Shown: in pieces, positions 1-5,299 of the stretch
How the letters are laid out: each line of letters opens with the position of its first letter
Position numbering within the stretch: position 1 is the first letter of the stretch
Source: Nitrospiraceae bacterium UBA6898
GTDB lineage: Bacteria > Nitrospirota > Thermodesulfovibrionia > Thermodesulfovibrionales > UBA6898
Assembly: GCA_002448975.1 (NCBI GenBank)
Contig: DKBO01000240.1
Location: 1 to 5,964, forward strand
DNA length: 5,964 nt
Direction of reading: 5' to 3'
Translations under genes and position numbers: made by a program
Notes under the pieces: model-generated
Databases searched by the model: none
Told to the model about the DNA's origin: nothing
Seen by the model: only the letters and a program-made list of their open reading frames with translations

Positions 1-627
1 CGCATCTTTGGGCATGCCGAGCTTTGCCGCAATGGTGTCAGCTGTCCTGAACCCAACGCCGAAGATGTCGGTCGCCAACCGAAAGGGATCTTCCTTGACG
101 ACGGTAATGGAATCCCTTCCGTACTGCCGGTAGATCTTGACTGCGTAGGCTGAACTTACATCATGACTCTGAAGAAAGAGCATAACATCGCGCACCTCTT
201 TCTGCTCCTGCCAGGCATCCCTGATCATTTCGATCCTCTTGTGACCGATGCCCTCTACTTCCGACAGGCGGTGCGCATGCTTCTCGATCACCTCAAGCGT
301 CTCAGTGCCGAATTTCCCGACAAGGCGTTTTGCCATGACCGGGCCAATGCCTTTTATCAGCCCCGACCCCAGATAGCGTTCAATTCCGTGCAACGTGGCA
401 GGAACTACGGTCTCACAGGACGTGAACCTGAACTGCTCGCCGTACTTAGGATGCCGGTCCCATGTACCGGTAAGTCTGAGGATCTCGCCGGGTGATACCG
501 GCAGGAGATTGCCAAGTACTGTGACAAGGCTCTTATGGCCTTTCACCTTTATCTTAGCGATTGTGAAGTGGTTTTCGTCGCTGCGGAAGGTGATGCGTTC
601 GAGCTGCCCCTGGATCTCCGTCTGCAT
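1..627 (-). CDS. recD2: RecD2-family (RecD/TraA) ATP-dependent DNA helicase, N-terminal part, cut by window edge
   Basis: The minus frame is open from an ATG at 627 to base 1, giving 209 residues and continuing outside the window. Residues 1-75 look like the N-terminal OB-like domain of RecD2 (ERITFRSDENHFTIAKIKVK). Three helix-hairpin-helix-like segments follow: GSGLIKGIGPVMAKRLVGKF near 88-107, LSEVEGIGHKRIEMI near 121-135, and DPFRLATDIFGVGFRTADTI near 180-199. The last is the family's most recognisable N-terminal signature. Known RecD2 proteins are about 720-750 residues, 5'-3' SF1 helicases acting in DNA repair without RecB or RecC. The Walker motifs lie outside the window, so ATPase integrity cannot be judged. 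The start is fixed by an in-frame TAG two codons upstream; no strong Shine-Dalgarno is visible. The gene diverges from nothing convincing on the plus strand. Confidence 0.93.
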   Translation of the reverse strand, partial: MQTEIQGQLERITFRSDENHFTIAKIKVKGHKSLVTVLGNLLPVSPGEILRLTGTWDRHPKYGEQFRFTSCETVVPATLHGIERYLGSGLIKGIGPVMAKRLVGKFGTETLEVIEKHAHRLSEVEGIGHKRIEMIRDAWQEQKEVRDVMLFLQSHDVSSAYAVKIYRQYGRDSITVVKEDPFRLATDIFGVGFRTADTIAAKLGMPKDA

Positions 628-660
628 GGTCTATTCTACATGAACAGGAAGGAGATGAAC

Positions 661-747
661 ATGAAGGTTGCAGTCCCGCAGGGCAGGTCACGCAGGAAGC
701 AGCAGCTCCAGCTGAAGGCAAATGGAAAAATGAAGGGTGCTCCATGA
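661..747 (+). CDS. possible very small basic ORF (28 residues), doubtful
   Basis: An ATG at 661 is preceded by a good Shine-Dalgarno-like AGGAAGGAG at 646-654, 6 nt away. It opens a 28-residue basic ORF starting MKVAVPQGRSRRKQQ and ending KMKGAP. An in-frame ATG at 640 would give 35 residues. The stop overlaps another ATG at 744 that opens only a 10-residue ORF. A hairpin follows at 783-802. I recognise no family. The purine-rich stretch may simply lie in the untranslated region opposite the recD2 start, so the call rests only on the ribosome binding site. Confidence 0.15.
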   Translation: MKVAVPQGRSRRKQQLQLKANGKMKGAP

Positions 748-990
748 AACTTTCTCACAAAAACAGACGATCTTAGCTGTTGGAGAAAGCAGCGGCTTTC
801 TCTTCGAAATGCCCTCTTCTTGTGCCGCTATCGGGGCTGTCCTTCCCTTCCGTTTCCGCAGAGGCACGACCATTACCGGATTGGACACATCCTGTTGAAC
901 CCGCGAAGGGGGTTACCACCGCGCCGATCGCCCACAGAGCATTGTGCCGCAGGCAGGACGGGGTCAGTGCATATGAGACCCCGGGTTTTC
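748..990. other. intergenic stretch without a supported gene
   Basis: With the flanking 628-747 this makes about 360 bases between recD2 and the propeller remnant. ORFs on both strands here are short, basic or proline-rich and match nothing I know. The stretch holds the 783-802 hairpin and the start of the GC-rich hairpin pair at 959-999. It may contain the lost 3' end of the propeller gene, but I see no recognisable residue pattern to prove it. Confidence 0.5.
783..802 (+). terminator. hairpin, weak terminator candidate
   Basis: GAGAAAGC (783-790) and GCTTTCTC (795-802) form a perfect 8-bp stem around a 4-nt loop AGCG. There is no clear T-run on either side, so it would be an atypical rho-independent terminator. 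It lies in the gap between recD2 and the propeller pseudogene and could equally be a structural element of the leader upstream of recD2. Confidence 0.3.
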
Positions 991-999
991 TTATCCGGG
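959..999. repeat. pair of overlapping GC-rich inverted repeats
   Basis: CGGGGTC (959-965) pairs with GACCCCG (977-983), a 7-bp stem with an 11-nt loop. CCCGG (980-984) pairs with CCGGG (995-999) around a 10-nt loop. The two stems share bases 980-983 and so are mutually exclusive. On the plus strand the first stem is followed by GGTTTTCTTAT, giving a terminator-like look, but no plus-strand gene ends here. The element sits just past the end of the open frame of the propeller pseudogene. Confidence 0.4.
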
Positions 1000-1811
1000 A
1001 CCCGCTGCTCCCTCACTCCGCGTATCTCCCAGCGCCGCTTCCTTGCCGCAATCTCGACCCGTTGACTTGCAATGCTCTTCAGCGAGCTCTCGTGCCAGCG
1101 AGTCCTTGCCGTCCGGAGAGGTCTTCTTAAAGCGGGTAAATCCCGGCTTGTCCTGCAGGCTGATATCCAGCGTCGTCACCCTCTCAGAATGCGAGTAGCC
1201 CCGTCCGCCGGCATTCACCTTGAAGACGTCTATTTTTCCTTCTGACTTACCACATAGGCAATGAATGGTTCCTGCAGCGTTGAACCAGACTTGTGCAGGA
1301 CCGTTGATCGTTGTCACATATGATTGTATCGCTTGCGTATCCGTGCCTCCTGTCCGCCTGACAGCTCGTTCCACATCGAGGATTGCGGTCCTGTCCTCGC
1401 CGCATACTGCCCACCCACAATTCTTTGCGTTCCTCGTGAAGGTGGGCTCATGCGGCTTACGACCCACGAGAATGCCGCTGGAAAGACGTTCCGCATTCGT
1501 GGTCACCGAGGCAAAAAGGGATTGGGTGCATTTCCGATTACCTTCCTGTTTACGCTGCCGATAAGATATACGTTGCTCAAACCGCGGCCACTCGTGGTGA
1601 GCATCCTCCCGTCCGGTGACGGCACGACGACGTGGGCGTCAATGCAGCCGTGATAGAGCGGCTTATGAATCATCGCCGCACAGGTCGGCATAAGCCCGCC
1701 AATCGCGAGCCGGAACGGAGGCTTGGGATCCTCGTCAAAACTGGTAAGGTTTATGGTCGTTTCCACGGTGTTGCTACCCCGGACGATCACGGTGACGGAC
1801 TTGTTATCTTC
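991..1811 (-). pseudogene. YVTN/YncE-like beta-propeller protein, frameshifted and truncated remnant
   Basis: Two minus frames, 1811-1503 and 1506-991, together encode one recognisable protein. The first has an open stretch including INLTSFDEDPKPPFRLAIGG, LMPTCAAMIHKPLYHGC and VVPSPDGRMLTTSGRG. The second carries SSGILVGRKPHEPTFTRN, GEDRTAILDVERA, INGPAQVWFN and TTLDISLQDKPGF. This order resembles periplasmic YVTN/cytochrome-d1-like propellers. The frames meet at a T-run (minus strand; 1513-1517), where P-F-A-S-V-T-T-N would be restored by a small indel. Two short stretches are readable only in another frame: KELWV (1412-1426) and FIAYVVSQKE (1236-1265). Similarity fades after TSPDGK near 1120, so the C-terminus is missing or scrambled; upstream, an in-frame TAG at 1812-1814 blocks any signal peptide. 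It probably belonged to the cytochrome operon upstream. Sequencing error is the alternative explanation. Confidence 0.78.
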
Positions 1812-2050
1812 CTACCTATAATGAGATGCAAGACATCGGGGACATAGCGCTGTGCTTGCCGTGACATAGCGCAACGGTATTAAAGCTGCCATCCCTAGTC
1901 ATGAACTTGAGGTGAAGACTCGGTAATATCTGAGTGTTCCCTCCTGTTGCGCAGTTCCTTAACCTTCGGACCGGATGCCGCTTACTTGTCGTGGCATACG
2001 TGATGCCAAAGGATATTACGAAGCAGGACTTGCCCCGCACATACAGAACG
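1812..2050. other. eroded spacer between hexaheme cytochrome gene and propeller remnant
   Basis: The minus strand is open in one frame through here, but most of that frame is a shadow of the cytochrome gene. The stretch should hold the lost N-terminus of the propeller protein. RNCATGGNTQ could be a relic of a lipoprotein box and FMTRDGSFNTVAL of a first blade. Both suggestions are weak. No terminator with a T-run is visible after the cytochrome stop. Confidence 0.3.
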
Positions 2051-2845
2051 CTACTGAACCGGCTTTGTGTGACATCTCTGGCAATCGTTGAGCGGGAAAG
2101 CGACCGAGGTGTGGCAGACTCCACAGTACTCACCGCTGGATATCTGCAGCATCGAGAATTTGATCGCGCCTTTTTTCGTGATCGGAAATATCTCAGGATG
2201 GCAGACCTCGCATCCGTTCCAGACGGCGTGCTTCTTATGGGAGAAGAGGACATCGGACATCCACGCAACCCCTGATTCTATCGAGACATCCTTATCCATT
2301 TTCATGGGGGTCCTTTTAATGGATATGCCTTCAAGAAAATCGACGGGCTTGATGAGTCCCTTGGTCTCTGCTTCCTCCCAGTCTATGCTGTTCCCGAGCG
2401 CGTTCTTGGGCAATCTGTTAATAAATGTATTGAATTCGTATTCCTTTTTAACGTCCTTCCCAAGAGAATGGCACCGTTCACATCTTTCGGCTTCCTCCTG
2501 CATAACGCTGCCGGAACACGAACCAAATATCTTTCTTCCTTCAAAGGCCCTGTTTCCATTATGACAGGACCCGCAATGAAAGCCTCTCATGTTCGTAGCA
2601 GCACTAATCTTCGTAGCGCCCGCCTCCATGGCAAACCCTACGTCGACGTGGCAAAGCCTGCAGGTAAACTTCGCCCGGTGAAGCCAATGGTCGAAGACGA
2701 CGGGAACAAGCCCTGATCGAGAAGAATAATTGTTAATGACTACCCTGCCGTATATTTCAGGTGAAACTACGGTCATCGCCGACACTGCCCCTGCAGAAAA
2801 GAGGAGAAAAAAGAAGAACGTAAACAACTGGGTGAAGGGATGCAT
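2051..2845 (-). CDS. exported hexaheme c-type cytochrome with two triheme (c7-like) units
   Basis: The 264-residue product starts with a hydrophobic signal peptide (residues 1 to about 23, ending SAGAVSA), so it should be exported to the periplasm or cell surface. Six heme c attachment motifs are visible: CRLCH (62), CGSCH (91), CERCH (122), CEVCH (212), CGVCH (241) and CQRCH (255). Candidate distal ligands are in FDHWLH (51-56) and FSHKKH (201-206), one pair heading each triheme unit. A heme-free linker of about 70 residues separates the units. The layout matches c7-type/triheme cytochromes used in electron transfer by Geobacter-like and related anaerobes; the partner is unknown. The start is supported by GGAG at 2852-2855. 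It lies 3 nt after the stop of the upstream gene, whose last codons contain this ribosome binding site, so translation is probably coupled. The frame shows no defect. Confidence 0.93.
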   Translation of the reverse strand: MHPFTQLFTFFFFLLFSAGAVSAMTVVSPEIYGRVVINNYSSRSGLVPVVFDHWLHRAKFTCRLCHVDVGFAMEAGATKISAATNMRGFHCGSCHNGNRAFEGRKIFGSCSGSVMQEEAERCERCHSLGKDVKKEYEFNTFINRLPKNALGNSIDWEEAETKGLIKPVDFLEGISIKRTPMKMDKDVSIESGVAWMSDVLFSHKKHAVWNGCEVCHPEIFPITKKGAIKFSMLQISSGEYCGVCHTSVAFPLNDCQRCHTKPVQ

Positions 2846-2848
2846 CGG

Positions 2849-3178
2849 TTACTCCTTTTCCTTTGATTCGAGTGCAAAGGAGAAAAGGTCTCGGCAGAGC
2901 TGGAGTCTCTTCAGAAAAACTTTCCGCTGCGTCTCATCGAGCTTTTCTATGAGCGGTTTCAGTTTGTCGCATCTCGCTATAAGATTTCTCAATTCATCAG
3001 GAGAGAATATCACTGCATCCTGCGTCTTGGAACAGACATCATCAAATTCAATCTTCCAGTCATCCTGTGCATGGACAACGCCGCACCACGAGAATGTCTT
3101 TTTCTCTATATCCTGTGTGCCGGAACACAGGATCGCCGCGGCGGCAATGCAGATGAGACAAGTTTTCAGTTTCGTCAT
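2849..3178 (-). CDS. small secreted protein of unknown function, cytochrome-operon partner
   Basis: I chose the ATG at 3178 (109 residues) over an upstream in-frame start at 3202 because AAAGGA sits just before it and the product then begins with a classic signal peptide: MTKLK, then a hydrophobic stretch to about residue 20. A possible signal peptidase site follows VVHA near residue 37. The mature part is charged, probably helical, and ends in ESKEKE. It carries three cysteines at about C49, C70 and C95, in VCSKTQDA, LIARCDKL and LQLCRDLF. No CxxCH motif is present, so it binds no heme c. I recall similar short proteins of the EFDDxCSKTQDA type beside triheme cytochromes, but know no function for them. 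Its stop overlaps the ribosome binding region of the hexaheme cytochrome, which argues for joint expression and perhaps a role in that cytochrome's assembly or in its complex. Confidence 0.8.
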   Translation of the reverse strand: MTKLKTCLICIAAAAILCSGTQDIEKKTFSWCGVVHAQDDWKIEFDDVCSKTQDAVIFSPDELRNLIARCDKLKPLIEKLDETQRKVFLKRLQLCRDLFSFALESKEKE

Positions 3179-3194
3179 TTTATCCTTTTCTTCG

Positions 3195-3470
3195 TCAATC
3201 AATATAACGGTTTCGCATGCATCTCTTGATTAACGGGCCGGTTGCCGATGTGTGACAGGCTCGGCAATATTTCCCCTCACATATCTCTGTCATGGAGTAC
3301 TTTGTCGCGCCCTTTCTTAACCAACAAATATTTCCCACGGGCAAAATCCTTCTGTGCGGTGAGCGACTGCCGTATATATACGGTAAAGGTCTCATTTTCA
3401 CTTCGGCTTGAGCAGACGTCACACCGGCGAAGACACGAGCGATTAACGCAATAAAAAGTGTCCTTCTATA
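3195..3470 (-). pseudogene. small triheme cytochrome c, broken remnant
   Basis: The frame begins with a signal-peptide-like run, RRTLFIALIARVFAGVTSAQA, reached without any start codon. A strong GGGGGAGG (3477-3484) lies at the right distance from a CCTATAGAAGG sequence that would read ATG-AGA-AGG if one G were restored. The C-terminal part, KGATKYSMTEICEGKYCRACH, aligns with KGAIKFSMLQISSGEYCGVCH of the hexaheme cytochrome, so the two are related. Only one CxxCH remains of the expected three. Near the end, RCMRNR becomes RCHAKP if one C is restored, matching the RCHTKP ending of the neighbour. An extra G in the AAAGGGCG run explains another frame change (VKKG then ATKYSM). The first heme segment is not recognisable. 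It is the first gene of the leftward operon, 17 nt before the next start. Product almost certainly not functional. Confidence 0.8.
3370..3383. repeat. perfect 14-bp palindrome inside the triheme remnant
   Basis: CCGTATATATACGG is its own reverse complement. The AT-alternating core with GC ends could be a protein-binding site or simply part of the degraded coding sequence. No second copy was seen in the window. Confidence 0.5.
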
Positions 3471-3540
3471 GGACTTCCTCCCCCACTTTCCTTATTGATC
3501 GAATGCACGTTTCCCTGTCGCGCAACGGCTTGACCGTATT

Positions 3541-3557
3541 ACGAAGCATCTCTTCGT
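3541..3557 (-). promoter_or_regulatory. hairpin at the predicted transcript start of the cytochrome operon
   Basis: ACGAAG (3541-3546) and CTTCGT (3552-3557) form a perfect 6-bp stem with a 5-nt loop. It starts directly downstream of the predicted minus-strand -10 box, so it would form the very 5' end of the transcript. It could act as an operator or as a 5' stabilising hairpin. Confidence 0.35.
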
Positions 3558-3565
3558 GTATGAAT

Positions 3566-3595
3566 ATTTTAGCGGGTAAACGACAAAAAGTTCAA
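3566..3595 (-). promoter_or_regulatory. candidate sigma-70 promoter for the leftward cytochrome operon
   Basis: On the minus strand TTGAAC (3595-3590) matches four of six -35 positions and TAAAAT (3571-3566) five of six -10 positions, with an 18-bp spacer. It lies about 95 bp upstream of the lost start of the triheme remnant and points at the operon. This is a visual match only. Confidence 0.45.
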
Positions 3596-3880
3596 TGGCC
3601 TATCTCATGTAAGAGGCGGCGATAGAGAAGTATCTGGACTGAATGATAAAGAGGGTATGGTTATGGATGCTTTTGTCGAGGAGCAGACTTCTTCTATCGT
3701 GAAAGTTGCTGCGTATTTCACGCTGAAAACAAGCGGATAGACCTTTCTGCCGAGTTCTCGAAATTCAGGAAATTCGGAGACGCTGTACTCTCTCCAAGAA
3801 TCACTACGCGAAGATTGTAGGTAGCCCGGACAGTTGTTGAGGAATATTCTCTGAACTCTTACGTCGCAGATTTCTTTTTT

Positions 3881-3991
3881 ATGTCTTCAACTATTCAATT
3901 GCTGTCGCTATCCACTGACAAGCCCGTGGGTATTGACGGTTGCAACGTCAAGAAGACAGTTCTGGGCAAGACGGTGTCTGTTTCCCAATGA
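3881..3991 (+). pseudogene. possible scrap of a DGC-type putative zinc-binding protein
   Basis: A 36-residue plus ORF contains STDKPVGIDGCNVKKT. This resembles the core of DGC-domain proteins, where an IDGC element is followed by a short spacer, a further cysteine and a K-K-T run. Here the second cysteine is absent and the frame stops soon after. No supporting sequence is found on either side. It may be chance. Confidence 0.2.
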
Positions 3992-4090
3992 AATTTACAT
4001 CGGTGCAGCCAGGATTACATGAGTTATGTATCGGGAGTACTTGAGAAAAATGAGGTAGTAATGAAAGCGTTTAGTTGGTGGGCCTTAAAG

Positions 4091-4100
4091 GTGTTAACAC
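4091..4100. promoter_or_regulatory. 10-bp perfect palindrome upstream of the 182-residue gene
   Basis: GTGTTAACAC is its own reverse complement and lies 78 bp before the start codon at 4179. A dimeric regulator could bind it. I found no convincing promoter pair around it. Confidence 0.25.
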
Positions 4101-4178
4101 AGGTATGAATTTCAGCAGAAGCATGGTAAAATGCAAGAAAAATAATGGAATAAAAGCAGAAAAAGAGGTTTAACTGAT

Positions 4179-4727
4179 ATGGCTAATGTCAAAGGAACAG
4201 CTTTTGTAACCATTCGCGCAGAGCTGAAAAAAACAGGTCCTCAGTCCGAAGAAAAAATGCGCGCTTTGCTTTCCGAAAAAGAGTGGAATATTTTTCAAAG
4301 CATCATGCCGGTTTCCTGGATTCCCGTTGATATTGGAGGCCGCATTGCGGAAGCAGCAGCAAAGGCGCTCTTCCCCGGAGATCCAAAGGGTATATGGAAG
4401 ATGGCAAAGATCTGCGGTAAAGATAATATTAAAGGGATTTATCGACCACTTATACGCATTCTTTCCGTGCCGTACATAGGGAGTAAGGCAGCCGGCCTTT
4501 GGAAAATTTATTATGATCAGGGTGAAAACAAGGTATTGGAAGTCAATGAAAACGAAAAATATATTGTATTTGGTGTTACGGGAAATCCTACAATTCCAGC
4601 TTCCTTGCGTGAATTTATCGGAGGCTTTGTCGCCGGGATGTTCGAACTGACCGGAGCGAGAAATGTGAGCTCTCAGATCATAGATATAGATCCCGAGCAT
4701 TGGAAATGGCGGATTTATTGGAATTAA
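4179..4727 (+). CDS. uncharacterised 182-residue protein, resembling DUF2378/V4R-like sensory domains
   Basis: A complete ORF from ATG at 4179, with AGAGG at 4164-4168 as ribosome binding site. There is no signal peptide or membrane segment, so it is probably cytoplasmic. Visible elements in order: MANVKGTAFVTIRAELKK (1-18), SIMPVSWIPVDIGGRIAEA (41-59), FPGDPKGIWKMAKICGKDNI (65-84), LWKIYYDQGENKVLEV (107-122), and a C-terminal FELTGARNVSSQ followed by WKWRIYW. This order (a small-domain start, a 'W-P' element, a GD motif, an 'L-W-YY-G' element, then a 'GAR' element and an aromatic terminal strand) resembles the myxobacterial DUF2378/TIGR02265 group and V4R/heme-NO-binding-like folds. That assignment is from memory of the pattern, not a search. 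Ligand and role are unknown. It stands alone, with about 540 bp of apparently gene-free DNA on each side. Confidence 0.85.
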   Translation: MANVKGTAFVTIRAELKKTGPQSEEKMRALLSEKEWNIFQSIMPVSWIPVDIGGRIAEAAAKALFPGDPKGIWKMAKICGKDNIKGIYRPLIRILSVPYIGSKAAGLWKIYYDQGENKVLEVNENEKYIVFGVTGNPTIPASLREFIGGFVAGMFELTGARNVSSQIIDIDPEHWKWRIYWN

Positions 4728-4889
4728 TTGCCTTCCTGCCTTCAGAACGAATTCCCTTTCGCCATATAGGCCAAACCAAGACTTCTTCTCTTCGCCTATG
4801 CTTTGCCGCCAGTTATCAAATACAGGTGAAATATCGTTTACAAACGCCGACGAAGATGTCAGCATCTCCCTCATATCTTCTTGATGCAG
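4725..4889 (-). pseudogene. possible minus-strand gene fragment of unknown family
   Basis: Downstream of an in-frame TGA at 4890-4892 the minus frame reads HQEDMREMLTSSSAFVND, then FDNWRQSIGEEKK, SWFGLYGERE and LKAGRQLIP, up to the end of the convergent 182-residue gene. The residue composition looks like real, mostly helical protein rather than an antisense shadow, but the frame becomes antisense to a real gene immediately afterwards. I do not recognise the family. It may be a stranded fragment or chance. Confidence 0.2.
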
Positions 4890-4916
4890 TCATTCCCGGT
4901 TAGTGAGAGTTTCTTC

Positions 4917-4940
4917 TTGGCGTACAGTCCGATACGCCAA
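4917..4940. repeat. perfect 8-bp inverted repeat with 8-nt loop
   Basis: TTGGCGTA (4917-4924) and TACGCCAA (4933-4940) surround CAGTCCGA. No T-run follows, so a simple rho-independent terminator for the 182-residue gene 190 bp upstream is unlikely. The half-sites and spacing would suit an operator for a dimeric regulator. Confidence 0.4.
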
Positions 4941-4983
4941 TGATCTCTATGCTTCCAACCGGACAGGGTTCATCCCCGGGCCA

Positions 4984-4993
4984 GTGCATGCAC
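4984..4993. repeat. 10-bp perfect palindrome
   Basis: GTGCATGCAC is its own reverse complement, about 280 bp upstream of the radical SAM gene. No partner site was seen. Possibly chance. Confidence 0.2.
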
Positions 4994-5244
4994 AGTTTCA
5001 GCCGCATCCCTCTTATAGTGGGTGGAGTACCATCCCTGGTCATGCTACATCTCAGAGGACTTTTCGGAATGTGCTGGGTAACGTTTTCACATTTCGTGTA
5101 ATCGTCTCTTGGGACACTTGCGGCATATGTACCTGAAAGCGAAATGACTTCAACCTATCAGGATCTGTCCCTGCTTTGCGTGACGACAGGGGAAATCGGG
5201 TGTCATATTCATGGTGCGTCCCGCATTCTCCTCGGGTATGGTTA

Positions 5245-5299
5245 TCGTGTATGATAAAGCTGCAAGGCTGAGCGATGAATGTCCTTATCATAAACACGA
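5245..5299 (+). promoter_or_regulatory. inverted repeat enclosing the start of the radical SAM gene
   Basis: TCGTGT-ATGATAA (5245-5257) can pair with TTATCAT (5285-5291) and ACACGA (5294-5299), a 13-bp stem interrupted only by a 2-nt AA bulge. The 27-nt loop holds the AAGG ribosome binding site (5264-5267) and the ATG at 5275. In RNA it could gate translation; in DNA it could be an operator. Pairing is read directly from the bases; function is inference. Confidence 0.45.

Larger units (their letters stand above)
3603..4178. other. intergenic stretch of about 580 bp without a supported gene
   Basis: It lies between the leftward cytochrome operon and the rightward 182-residue gene. All frames on both strands are broken by stops. 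Only scraps look protein-like: a 25-residue plus ORF at 3663-3740 (MDAFVEEQTSSIVKVAAYF), the DGC-like scrap at 3881-3991, and a 29-residue plus ORF at 4019-4108 (MSYVSGVLEKNEVVMKAF). None has clear support. The block probably contains an old degraded gene. Confidence 0.5.
4728..5274. other. intergenic stretch of about 550 bp without a supported gene
   Basis: A plus ORF at 4903-5136 and a minus ORF at 5052-5573 exist. Neither shows family features, and the minus one runs antisense through the start of the radical SAM gene. The stretch holds a hairpin at 4917-4940, a palindrome at 4984-4993 and the upstream arm of the repeat around the radical SAM start. Confidence 0.5.

Noticed and set aside
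163..495. Plus-strand 110-residue ORF
   Set aside because: Antisense shadow of the clear RecD2 coding frame on the minus strand.
991..1506. Minus 171-residue ORF as an intact gene
   Set aside because: Family-like sequence continues upstream in a different frame and local frame excursions occur inside, so it is part of a pseudogene.
1816..2268. Minus-strand 150-residue ORF
   Set aside because: Its first half overlaps the cytochrome gene in another frame and is rich in R and S; the rest lies in eroded spacer with no family features.
2088..2716. Plus-strand ORFs of 158 and 82 residues
   Set aside because: Antisense to the hexaheme cytochrome, whose six CxxCH motifs and signal peptide prove the minus frame.
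3763..3778. Short direct repeat of AAATTC and GGA elements
   Set aside because: Only two imperfect copies of low complexity; no CRISPR-like or element-like structure.
4170..4874. Minus-strand 234-residue ORF
   Set aside because: Mostly antisense to the well-supported 182-residue plus gene; only its first about 50 residues were kept as a weak fragment.
5226..5255. TTCTCC and TATGAT as a promoter for the radical SAM gene
   Set aside because: The -10 is good, but the -35 matches only about three positions and the leader would be very short; the TATGAT also belongs to the inverted repeat arm.
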